Assembly: GCA_964390335.1 (NCBI GenBank)
Contig: CAYMHU010000008.1
Span: 62,001 to 126,000, forward strand
Direction of reading: 5' to 3'
Origin: Granulosicoccus sp964390335
Lineage (GTDB): Bacteria > Pseudomonadota > Gammaproteobacteria > Granulosicoccales > Granulosicoccaceae
Length of the DNA stretch: 64,000 bases
Each line of letters starts with the position of its first letter. The stretch's first letter is position 1. Below, one piece after another: positions 28,124 through 35,405 of this stretch. Under the pieces are notes generated by a model, which worked only from the letters and a program-made list of their open reading frames with translations, did no database searches and was not told where the DNA came from. Position numbers and translations under genes: made by a program.

Positions 28124-29119
28124 ATGGCTAATCGGGAACAAACAGGCTGGGATGCAACAGCCGAAACTGCGGTAGAAGCAGAAGAAATTGCCATCGTTGA
28201 TGATGCGGAAGCCGAGGAAACCGACGAAGTCGAAGAGCCGGAAGAGCAAATTAAAGCCAGTAAGTTGCGGGATGCCAGCCGCAAGGAAATGGATGCTACC
28301 CGTCTCTATCTAAAAGAGATCGAATTTTCTGAACTGCTAACAGCTGATGAGGAAAAGTTCTACACCCGCAAAGCGCAGGCCGGATGCGAAAAGTCGCGCG
28401 CAAAAATGATCGAATGTAATTTGCGTTTGGTTGTTAAGATTGCTCGACGCTATATGAACCGTGGCTTAGCGTTACTCGACTTAATCGAAGAGGGTAATCT
28501 TGGTTTAATACATTCGGTAGAAAAGTTTGATCCCGAAAGAGGTTTCCGTTTCTCTACATATGCTACCTGGTGGATTCGTCAAACAATCGAACGTGGGTTG
28601 ATGAATCAAACTCGCACCATTCGTTTACCAATACACGTTGTAAAAGAAATGAACGTGTATATAAAGGCCGAACGCCGCTTACAACAATCATTAGATCGTG
28701 AACCTACCGCTGAAGATATCGCGGCAACCGTTGAACGTCCGGTCGCAGACGTTAAGCGTCTTTTAGGTTTACGCGATCGAGTTACATCGGTTGATGTTGC
28801 AATCGGTAAAGACGGTGAGCGCCCACTGCTGGATATTATTCCGGATGAAAATAACGTTGACCCATCCATGATTCTGCAGGATGAGCGTGTTAATTCGAAC
28901 ATCAACGATTGGCTGCAAAAGCTCGAAAGCAAGCAACGAGAAGTGCTTGTGCGTCGCTTTGGATTGCACGGTCACGAAAAATCAACTCTGGAAGAAGTTG
29001 GTCAAGAGTTGGGTGTTACCCGTGAACGCGTAAGACAAATTCAGATGGAAGCGTTAAAAAAGTTACGCCGTATTTTAGAAGGCAGTGGCTACTCGGCTGA
29101 AAATCTGTTTCTTGCCTAA
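28124..29119 (+). CDS. rpoS: RNA polymerase sigma factor RpoS
   Basis: Master sigma factor for stationary phase and general stress. The 331-residue protein has an acidic N-terminus, region 1.2 (DATRLYLKEIE), region 2 (NLRLVVKIARRYMNRGLALLDLIEEGN, with STYATWWIRQ for -10 melting), region 3 and region 4 with the HTH TLEEVGQELGVTRERVRQIQ. Its place after nlpD separates it from RpoD and RpoH. GGAGAT stands 6 bases before the ATG. The 166-base leader after nlpD is AT-rich and could hold small-RNA control, but I see no clear structure. Confidence 0.97.
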   Translation: MANREQTGWDATAETAVEAEEIAIVDDAEAEETDEVEEPEEQIKASKLRDASRKEMDATRLYLKEIEFSELLTADEEKFYTRKAQAGCEKSRAKMIECNLRLVVKIARRYMNRGLALLDLIEEGNLGLIHSVEKFDPERGFRFSTYATWWIRQTIERGLMNQTRTIRLPIHVVKEMNVYIKAERRLQQSLDREPTAEDIAATVERPVADVKRLLGLRDRVTSVDVAIGKDGERPLLDIIPDENNVDPSMILQDERVNSNINDWLQKLESKQREVLVRRFGLHGHEKSTLEEVGQELGVTRERVRQIQMEALKKLRRILEGSGYSAENLFLA

Positions 29120-29150
29120 CACTTTTCGTTGCTGTCAGGTTTCAAACTGA

Positions 29151-29173
29151 GCTGCAGCAGATTTTGCTGCAGC
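29151..29173. terminator. Hairpin between rpoS and the convergent Mth938-like gene
   Basis: A perfect 9-bp stem (GCTGCAGCA with TGCTGCAGC) with a 5-base loop lies 31 bases after the rpoS stop. No T run follows, so strength is uncertain. It may serve both converging genes. Confidence 0.45.
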
Positions 29174-29190
29174 AACGTCAACTCAAATCC

Positions 29191-29586
29191 CTATTCGTCA
29201 AACTGAATCAAAGCAGCAGCCACCATGCGTTGCTCGCCTACCAGTACGCTGTAAGTCCTACACGCTGCTCGCGTGTTCATCACCTCCAGCGCCAAACCGG
29301 CTGATTGCAGTTCAACCAACAGCTGCATATCTGGAAAAACATGGTCTTTGCCAGTGCCCAGCAGCACAATCTCCGGTCGCTCAGAATCTGCTGTGCTGGC
29401 CAGCAACACTTCAAAATGAGAGCGGTTTAACTCAGAGAGGTCGCCGTCAAACCAGTTCTCGATGACTTTATCGGGCGTAATAAGAATATTTTGTTCATAC
29501 GGCTTGCCATTAACGCTGATAGAGCCAGCTCCATAGTGGCTAATCAAATTCAATTCGCTGGTTTCTAGCTGTATTTTCATTGGCAT
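29191..29586 (-). CDS. Mth938-like / DUF498 domain protein
   Basis: About 131 residues from ATG 29586 (MPMKIQLE), or 129 from ATG 29580. The frame is open further back to 29706, but that would run through the hom start and promoter. The text (ISHYGAGSISVNGKPYEQNILITP, then EIVLLGTGKDHVFPD and LEVMNTRAACRTYSVLVGEQRMVAAALI) is the Mth938-like fold, related to the mitochondrial complex I assembly factor NDUFAF3. Bacterial function is undefined. It is small, cytoplasmic and divergent from hom. Confidence 0.85.
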   Translation of the reverse strand: MPMKIQLETSELNLISHYGAGSISVNGKPYEQNILITPDKVIENWFDGDLSELNRSHFEVLLASTADSERPEIVLLGTGKDHVFPDMQLLVELQSAGLALEVMNTRAACRTYSVLVGEQRMVAAALIQFDE

Positions 29587-29609
29587 CGCATAGAGTGGTG
29601 CTTGAACTG

Positions 29610-29615
29610 TATAAT
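29610..29615 (+). promoter_or_regulatory. -10 box of the hom promoter, overlapping a divergent one
   Basis: A perfect TATAAT on the plus strand lies 53 bases before the hom TTG start. The same bases, shifted by one, read TATTAT on the minus strand at a suitable distance from the Mth938-like gene, so one element may serve two opposing promoters. The -35 regions are weak. Confidence 0.5.
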
Positions 29616-29668
29616 ACGCCGCTGATTCATTGATGGGTACTCCCATCCAATTTCCTCTGGAGAAACCG

Positions 29669-30994
29669 TTGAAACCGGTCAATATCGGCTTGCTCGGCCT
29701 AGGCACAGTAGGGCAGGGTGTCGCTCAAATCCTTTCGCGAAATGCGGCTGAGATCGAGCGGCGCGCAGGGCGCGGCATTTTGGTTAAAACCGCTTCAATT
29801 CGAAATCAAGGCCAGAATCTGGCAGATGAGCTCGGCATCACCACCACGAAAGACCCACAGACCATTGTTACCGATCCTGAAATTGAAATAGTGTGCGAAA
29901 TGATGGGTGGTGAGCAGCCCGCATTCGATCTCATTATGACCGCCATCGACAATGGCAAACATATTATTACTGCAAATAAGGCACTTATAGCGATTCGAGG
30001 AAACGAGATCTTCAAGGCCGCCAGAGAGAAAGGCGTTATTGTGGCATTTGAGCCTGCGGTCGCTGGCGGTATTCCAATAATAAAAGCGGTGCGCGAAGGC
30101 TTATCGGCCAACATCATTTCAGGTTTGGCTGGCATTATAAATGGCACTGGCAATTATATTTTGAGCTCAATGGCGTCAGACGGACGCGCATTTGACGAAG
30201 TACTGGCTGAAGCACAGGCGCTCGGCTACGCTGAAGCCGACCCAGAATTTGATGTTGAGGGTATCGATGCAGCGCATAAGCTGACTATCCTTGCATCAAT
30301 CGCGTTCGGTATTCCACTCCAATTTGACGCGGTTTTTACTGAAGGCATCAGTAATATCAAACGTAAAGATGTGGGCTATGCAGCTGAGCTTGGTTACCGT
30401 ATAAAACACTTGGGCATTGCACGACGCAGGCAAGAAGGCATTGAGCTGCGGGTACACCCAACATTGATACCGGAAAAGCGTTTGCTAGCCAATGTCGATG
30501 GGGTTATGAATGCTGTTCTAGTACAAAGCGATGCAGTCGGACCTACTTTGTATTACGGGCCAGGTGCCGGTTCAGAACCAACCGGTTCGGCAGTTGTGGC
30601 TGATATTGTTGATATTGTTCGAGCGTTAACAACCGATCCGCAACAACGCGTTCCGCATTTAGCGTTTCAGTTTAATTCCCTACTCGATCAGCCCGTGCTA
30701 AAACCTGCCGATTTTGAATCAGGTTATTACTTACGATTACAAGCCCAGGATAAACCGGGGGTTATGGCCGATATCATGGGGATTTTTGGTGCACTTGGCA
30801 TTAGCATTGAAGCCATATTGCAAAAGGAGCCACCTGTACAGCTTGAGCCTGCATCGGAAAATACAACTGTGCCGATTATTCTGTTAACCAGAACGGTACG
30901 CGAAGGTCTGGTTTTGGAAGCCATCGAGAAAATATCAGTGCTTAGCAGTATAACTGATGATGTTACGATGATTCGAGTGGAAACCTTAGGTTAG
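29669..30994 (+). CDS. hom: Homoserine dehydrogenase
   Basis: Reduces aspartate semialdehyde to homoserine for threonine and methionine. The TTG at 29669 is the best start: GGAG lies 6 bases upstream and the Rossmann motif GLLGLGTVGQG follows at once. An ATG at 29630 is in frame but would sit only about 15 bases after the -10 box. The 441-residue protein has the NAD(P) domain, catalytic-domain blocks NKALIA, EPAVAGGIPIIKA and GIINGTGNYIL, and a C-terminal ACT domain (YYLRLQAQDKPGVMADIMGIFG) for threonine feedback. It is monofunctional, with no aspartokinase part. thrC follows 136 bases downstream, forming a threonine cluster without thrB. Confidence 0.96.
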   Translation: MKPVNIGLLGLGTVGQGVAQILSRNAAEIERRAGRGILVKTASIRNQGQNLADELGITTTKDPQTIVTDPEIEIVCEMMGGEQPAFDLIMTAIDNGKHIITANKALIAIRGNEIFKAAREKGVIVAFEPAVAGGIPIIKAVREGLSANIISGLAGIINGTGNYILSSMASDGRAFDEVLAEAQALGYAEADPEFDVEGIDAAHKLTILASIAFGIPLQFDAVFTEGISNIKRKDVGYAAELGYRIKHLGIARRRQEGIELRVHPTLIPEKRLLANVDGVMNAVLVQSDAVGPTLYYGPGAGSEPTGSAVVADIVDIVRALTTDPQQRVPHLAFQFNSLLDQPVLKPADFESGYYLRLQAQDKPGVMADIMGIFGALGISIEAILQKEPPVQLEPASENTTVPIILLTRTVREGLVLEAIEKISVLSSITDDVTMIRVETLG

Positions 30995-31130
30995 TCTGGC
31001 AACAACAGCTTGGCTACCGAATCGTTGATATCGTGCGCATCGCCGTGATCACCCCAACAGGCATACGGAACACAGTGCTTGTTTTAATTAAACACGAACT
31101 TTAAACATTGAATTTATAAAGACTTTACTC

Positions 31131-32255
31131 ATGTCAAAAGCTAATCACTATCAAGGTTTAATCGAACGCTACCGCGATCGTTTACCGGTTGATGAAAACA
31201 CACCTGTTGTTTCTTTAACTGAAGGTGATACACCGCTAATTAAAATGGTGAATTTGCCAAAGATAATTGGTAAGCAGTTCGATATGTATGTGAAGTTTGA
31301 TGGCCAAAACCCAACAGGTTCGTTTAAGGATCGCGGCATGACAATGGCAGTCAGTAAAGCTGCAGAAAAAGGTGCGAAAGCCATTGTGTGCGCATCAACG
31401 GGTAATACATCGGCCGCCGCCGCTGCTTATGCTGCTCGTGCCGGTATGACAGCATTTGTGTTAATACCCGAAGGCAAAATTCCGATGGGTAAACTTGCGC
31501 AAGCCATTGCTCATGGCGCAGTCGTATTGCAAATTCGCGGTAATTTTGATGATGGTATGCGATTGGTAAAAGAGGTTGCAGGCGAAGCCCCGGTTGAAAT
31601 TGTGAATTCAATTAACCCGTATCGATTGCAAGGACAGAAAACGGGTGCATTCGAAATAGTAGAGGCACTTGGTCGAGCTCCGGATTACCATTGTATTCCG
31701 GTTGGCAATGCCGGCAACATTTCCGGCTACTGGATCGGTTATTCAGAAGCGTGTGGACACAATACCGCTTCGTGCACATTATGTAACGGCAACTGTCCTT
31801 ACCTTGAAAACAAGTTAACTGACTCTCGCCCAGTGATGGTTGGGTATCAGGCATCCGGAGCAGCGCCGTTTTTGCGCGGTGAACCAGTTGATAACCCCGA
31901 CACCGTTGCAACGGCAATCCGGATTGGGAATCCGCAAAGCTGGGATCTTGCGAAGGCTGCTGTTGATGAATCGTCCGGTTGGTTTGACGAAGTGACCGAT
32001 GAGGAAATACTCGATACTCAATCTTTACTTGCCAGTCGCGAAGGTGTGTTTTGCGAACCGGCCTCTGCTGTGTCCGTGTGCGGTGCGTTGCGTGATCTGA
32101 AAAATGGAAAAATTCCGGAAGGCAGTTTAATTACGTGCACGGTCACCGGACATGGTTTGAAAGACACAGCCACCGCTATTGCCGGTAAAGACCCCGTACA
32201 AACAGTTGATGCTAATCTTGATTCAGTGAAGAGCGCGATTTTGAGTCACATATAA
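31131..32255 (+). CDS. thrC: Threonine synthase with a Cys4 insert
   Basis: PLP enzyme that converts O-phosphohomoserine to threonine. The 374-residue length belongs to the short class. The PLP lysine is in PTGSFKDRGM, the phosphate-binding loop follows in ASTGNTSAAAA, and PVGNAGNISGYWIGY is typical. Between that block and VGYQASGAAPFLRG there is an insert with Cys208, Cys215, Cys218 and Cys222 (spacing C-x6-C-x2-C-x3-C), which could hold a metal. I do not recall this from standard threonine synthases. It lies downstream of hom, probably in the same transcript or with its own promoter. Confidence 0.93.
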   Translation: MSKANHYQGLIERYRDRLPVDENTPVVSLTEGDTPLIKMVNLPKIIGKQFDMYVKFDGQNPTGSFKDRGMTMAVSKAAEKGAKAIVCASTGNTSAAAAAYAARAGMTAFVLIPEGKIPMGKLAQAIAHGAVVLQIRGNFDDGMRLVKEVAGEAPVEIVNSINPYRLQGQKTGAFEIVEALGRAPDYHCIPVGNAGNISGYWIGYSEACGHNTASCTLCNGNCPYLENKLTDSRPVMVGYQASGAAPFLRGEPVDNPDTVATAIRIGNPQSWDLAKAAVDESSGWFDEVTDEEILDTQSLLASREGVFCEPASAVSVCGALRDLKNGKIPEGSLITCTVTGHGLKDTATAIAGKDPVQTVDANLDSVKSAILSHI

Positions 32256-32296
32256 ATTTGTTACGATCGCTTTGGTGAAGTTGTTAACCCGATCTT

Positions 32297-33013
32297 TTAC
32301 GCAGATTGGCCAGAGGCTGTTTTTGAACGTAGTTGCTCGGTGCTTAATTTAGCTTTTTCTAGTTCACCATATGCTTGAAGGAACGCAACATATTTATCAC
32401 GGCTGATTGTTGTAGAGCCCATGCTCTGTAAATGCGGGTTTTCAAGCTGACAATCGATAAGATCATATTTACCGCTCTGTGCCAAATGTACCAATGCCAC
32501 TTTGGATGCATCGCTTTGGCGACTAAACATTGATTCACCAATAAACACGCGACCAAGCTCTATACCGTAAAGCCCACCAACCAATGTTGGACCGTACCAG
32601 ACTTCAAGTGATCGGGCATACCCAAACTCATGTAGTTTGCAGTAAGCGTTAATCATGTCTTCGGTAACCCAGGTGCCATTGCTATTGGCACGTGGCGCAC
32701 CACATTGTTTCATGACTTCGCGATAAGCGAGGTTGTCAGTCACTTCAAACTTCTGACTGCGAATGGTTTTAGCCAGGCTGCGTCTAATGCGGATTTCCTT
32801 AGGCCAGATAACGCATCGAGGATCGGGCGACCACCATAGAATCGGTTCGCCTTCTTCATACCATGGAAAAATGCCGGATTTGTATGCTTCTAGCAGGCGC
32901 AACGGACTCAGGTTGCCGCCGGCCATTAATAACCCATCGGGTTCAGTTAACGCGTTGCGAACGTCCGGGAACGGGCTTAAATTGTCATCTGCCGCTAAAA
33001 ATGGAATAGGCAT
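32297..33013 (-). CDS. aat: Leucyl/phenylalanyl-tRNA--protein transferase
   Basis: N-end-rule enzyme that adds Leu or Phe to N-terminal Arg/Lys of proteins and so marks them for ClpAP. The 238 residues show the family hallmarks: LLMAGGNLSPLRLLEAYKSGIFPWYEEGEPILWWSPDPR, the tRNA/acceptor region WVTEDMINAYCKLHEFGYARSLEVW, and GGLYGIELGRVFIGESMFS. The start shares one base with the stop of the upstream COG3146 gene (TAATG), so translation is coupled. The arginyl-transferase gene often next to aat is absent. Confidence 0.96.
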   Translation of the reverse strand: MPIPFLAADDNLSPFPDVRNALTEPDGLLMAGGNLSPLRLLEAYKSGIFPWYEEGEPILWWSPDPRCVIWPKEIRIRRSLAKTIRSQKFEVTDNLAYREVMKQCGAPRANSNGTWVTEDMINAYCKLHEFGYARSLEVWYGPTLVGGLYGIELGRVFIGESMFSRQSDASKVALVHLAQSGKYDLIDCQLENPHLQSMGSTTISRDKYVAFLQAYGELEKAKLSTEQLRSKTASGQSA

Positions 33014-34266
33014 TACATTGGTTGATCATTCAGTGAATGTTTAAACGGTAACAAATTCGTGAGACCTTCGCATCTATGTTCTACGTATTTCGTCTCCTCG
33101 GTCAGGAAATTAAATATCGCGGACCGGAAATCCGGGTGTGCGATGAAGTGCACAGAACGGGTGATGGTTGGCTCAAATCCACGCGTAATCTTGTGTTCGC
33201 CCTGCGCGCCGGGCTCGAATGTGGATAAACCACGTTCAATGCAGAATTCGATACCTTGGTAGTAGCAGGCTTCAAAATGTAAACTATTGTGTTGCTGTCG
33301 GCAGCCCCAATATCGGCCGTATAACACGCTCCCGCCAATGAACATGATTGAGCATGCTACGGGTTGCTCCGCTGCTTCATCGTTAGGGTCATGCACCAAA
33401 ACAACAAGCACCCGATCCCCAAATAACTCACCCATGCGTGTCAGGAACGACAGCGTCAGAGACGGGTTACCCCATTTTCGATCAAACGTGGAGCAGTACA
33501 ATTCGTGCACCCAGGCCCATTCCTGAGCGCTTAATGTGTTACCAAGCTGGCGAGTGATGATTAAATCGGTATCGCTGACGTGGCGTCGCTCGCGTTTGAT
33601 TGTTTTGCGGCGTTTGGATGTGCATTGCGCCAAGAATTCATCGAACGAGGTGTAATCTTTATTTTGCCAATGATACTGGCAGTCTATACGGCGCATCAGC
33701 GGTGGTAATGATAAGGCGTGTTGTTGTTTCTCCAGTTCGTCAACGCTATCGATAGTTTCTGGGTTAACGCTTATTGTGTCGACTTCTTGCTCTGTTAAAA
33801 ATAACCAGTGAGCGCTCGAATATTGCTGCGATTCGCAAAACTGACAGATGGCAGCGACTAATAACTGTACGCTGTCATCATGGTCTGCCTCAGTGGATAT
33901 AAGAAAGCGTCGACCAGTGGCGGGAGTAAACGGAATACTGCATACCAGCTTTGGGTAGTACTCTAGGTTATTACGTTCAAACGCTTCGGCCCATGCCCAG
34001 TCAAAAACAAATTCACCATAGGAATTGGTTTTGACATAACACGGCGCTGCGCCAAGCAAAGTGGGATCGGAATCCTTATTGCGCCACAACAGAAAATAAC
34101 GCGGGTACCAACCATTGTGTTGGCCCAGGCAATCCGTTGCTTCTAAACCATATAGAAACTCGTGCGTAACAAACGGATTGCCATCATCGTTCAACGCATT
34201 CCATTGCGCGGCACTGATTTCCCGCAACGTATCGCGAACTTCAATCGATAGTGATGGCTCAGTCAC
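33013..34266 (-). CDS. COG3146 / FemAB-like GNAT acyltransferase
   Basis: A 417-residue protein of the COG3146 (DUF482) family, annotated elsewhere as a peptidogalycan biosynthesis or GNAT protein. The recognisable text includes NPFVTHEFLYGLE, YVKTNSYGEFVFDWAWAEAFERNN, YYPKLVCSIPFTPATGRRFL, FLAQCTSKRRKTIKRERR and the C-terminal acyltransferase fold FEACYYQGIEFCIERGLSTFEPGAQGEHKI. A double GNAT fold related to FemX-type aminoacyl transferases is likely, but the substrate is unknown. It is coupled to aat by a TAATG overlap and lies 37 bases downstream of trxB in the same direction. Confidence 0.85.
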   Translation of the reverse strand: MTEPSLSIEVRDTLREISAAQWNALNDDGNPFVTHEFLYGLEATDCLGQHNGWYPRYFLLWRNKDSDPTLLGAAPCYVKTNSYGEFVFDWAWAEAFERNNLEYYPKLVCSIPFTPATGRRFLISTEADHDDSVQLLVAAICQFCESQQYSSAHWLFLTEQEVDTISVNPETIDSVDELEKQQHALSLPPLMRRIDCQYHWQNKDYTSFDEFLAQCTSKRRKTIKRERRHVSDTDLIITRQLGNTLSAQEWAWVHELYCSTFDRKWGNPSLTLSFLTRMGELFGDRVLVVLVHDPNDEAAEQPVACSIMFIGGSVLYGRYWGCRQQHNSLHFEACYYQGIEFCIERGLSTFEPGAQGEHKITRGFEPTITRSVHFIAHPDFRSAIFNFLTEETKYVEHRCEGLTNLLPFKHSLNDQPM

Positions 34267-34303
34267 TAGTGCTTATAGATTGGTAATAATCAGAAAGCTT
34301 GAA

Positions 34304-35254
34304 TTAACTGGATTCCAAAGCATCGAGATACTTCTCGGCATCCAATGCGGCCATACAACCAGTGCCGGCAGACGTAACGGCCTGACGGTATATGTGGTCC
34401 ATAACATCACCAGCCGCGAACACACCGGGAACACTGGTTTGAGTTGCATTACCATCAAGCCCACTGTTCACTTTGATATAACCGCCGTTTATCTCCAGAT
34501 GGCCTTCAAAGATACTCGTGTTAGGTTTGTGCCCGATAGCGATAAACACGCCCATTAAATCCATTGTTTGGGTTTCACCGGTTTCAGTGTGCTTTATGCG
34601 CATACCAGTTACACCGGTTTGATCACCAAGCACTTCTTCCAGTGTGTGATTCCATGCAATGCGTATGTTGCCGTTTTTTTCTTTTTCGAATAACTTACCT
34701 TGCAAGATTTTCTCGGCGCGTAAACTGTCGCGACGGTGAACTAAAGTGACTTCCGAGCACAAATTTGATAAGTACAGTGCTTCTTCAACGGCGGTGTTGC
34801 CACCCCCGATCACAGCCACTTTTTGATTGCGATAGAAAAAACCATCGCACGTTGCACAGGCAGACACACCTTTGCCTTTGAAGGCTTCCTCAGATTCGAG
34901 GCCCAAATACATCGCGCTGGCGCCCGTGCAGATAATCACGGAATCGCAGGTGTAGGTCGTGGTTTCGCCGGTGAGCTCAAATGGCTTTTGGCTGAAATTC
35001 ACTGCCGTAATGTAATCTGAGATAACGACAGAGTCGAAGCGCTCAGCATGGGCTTTGAAGCGTTCCATGAGCTCCGGGCCTTGAACACCGTCTACATCTG
35101 CCGGCCAGTTGTCGACTTCTGTGGTCGTGGTCAATTGTCCGCCAGGCTCCATGCCTGCAATGATGACAGGGCTGAGGTTGGCTCTGGCAGCGTAGACAGC
35201 AGCGGTGTATCCGGCCGGACCGGAGCCAATAATAATGAGTTTATGGTGTGGCAC
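34304..35254 (-). CDS. trxB: Thioredoxin reductase
   Basis: FAD enzyme that passes electrons from NADPH to thioredoxin. The 316-residue protein has the N-terminal FAD motif IIGSGPAGYTAAVYAARA, the redox pair Cys133-Ala-Thr-Cys136 in the NADPH domain, the NADPH motif VIGGGNTAVEEALYL, and the C-terminal FAD motif GVFAAGDVMD. Length and motif spacing are standard. It lies back-to-back with ftsK as in Pseudomonas, and COG3146 and aat follow in the same direction. Confidence 0.97.
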   Translation of the reverse strand: MPHHKLIIIGSGPAGYTAAVYAARANLSPVIIAGMEPGGQLTTTTEVDNWPADVDGVQGPELMERFKAHAERFDSVVISDYITAVNFSQKPFELTGETTTYTCDSVIICTGASAMYLGLESEEAFKGKGVSACATCDGFFYRNQKVAVIGGGNTAVEEALYLSNLCSEVTLVHRRDSLRAEKILQGKLFEKEKNGNIRIAWNHTLEEVLGDQTGVTGMRIKHTETGETQTMDLMGVFIAIGHKPNTSIFEGHLEINGGYIKVNSGLDGNATQTSVPGVFAAGDVMDHIYRQAVTSAGTGCMAALDAEKYLDALESS

Positions 35255-35320
35255 GTGTTTATTTCACTGGTTATCAATCAGGTTTTAGGATACTACGGTT
35301 TGCCCTCGAAGCGGGGCCAG

Positions 35321-35348
35321 TTGCATTGTGTCTGCTACACTCTACAGT
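35321..35348 (+). promoter_or_regulatory. Candidate ftsK promoter
   Basis: TTGCAT (35321-35326) and TACAGT (35343-35348) with 16 bases between them lie 57 bases before the TTG start of ftsK, inside the trxB/ftsK divergent gap. A moderate consensus match. Confidence 0.35.
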
Positions 35349-35405
35349 GCCGGCACTATTCGTTGCCGAGCGTCGGTTTTAACTCAACTCGTTGCAGGAT
35401 TTTAA

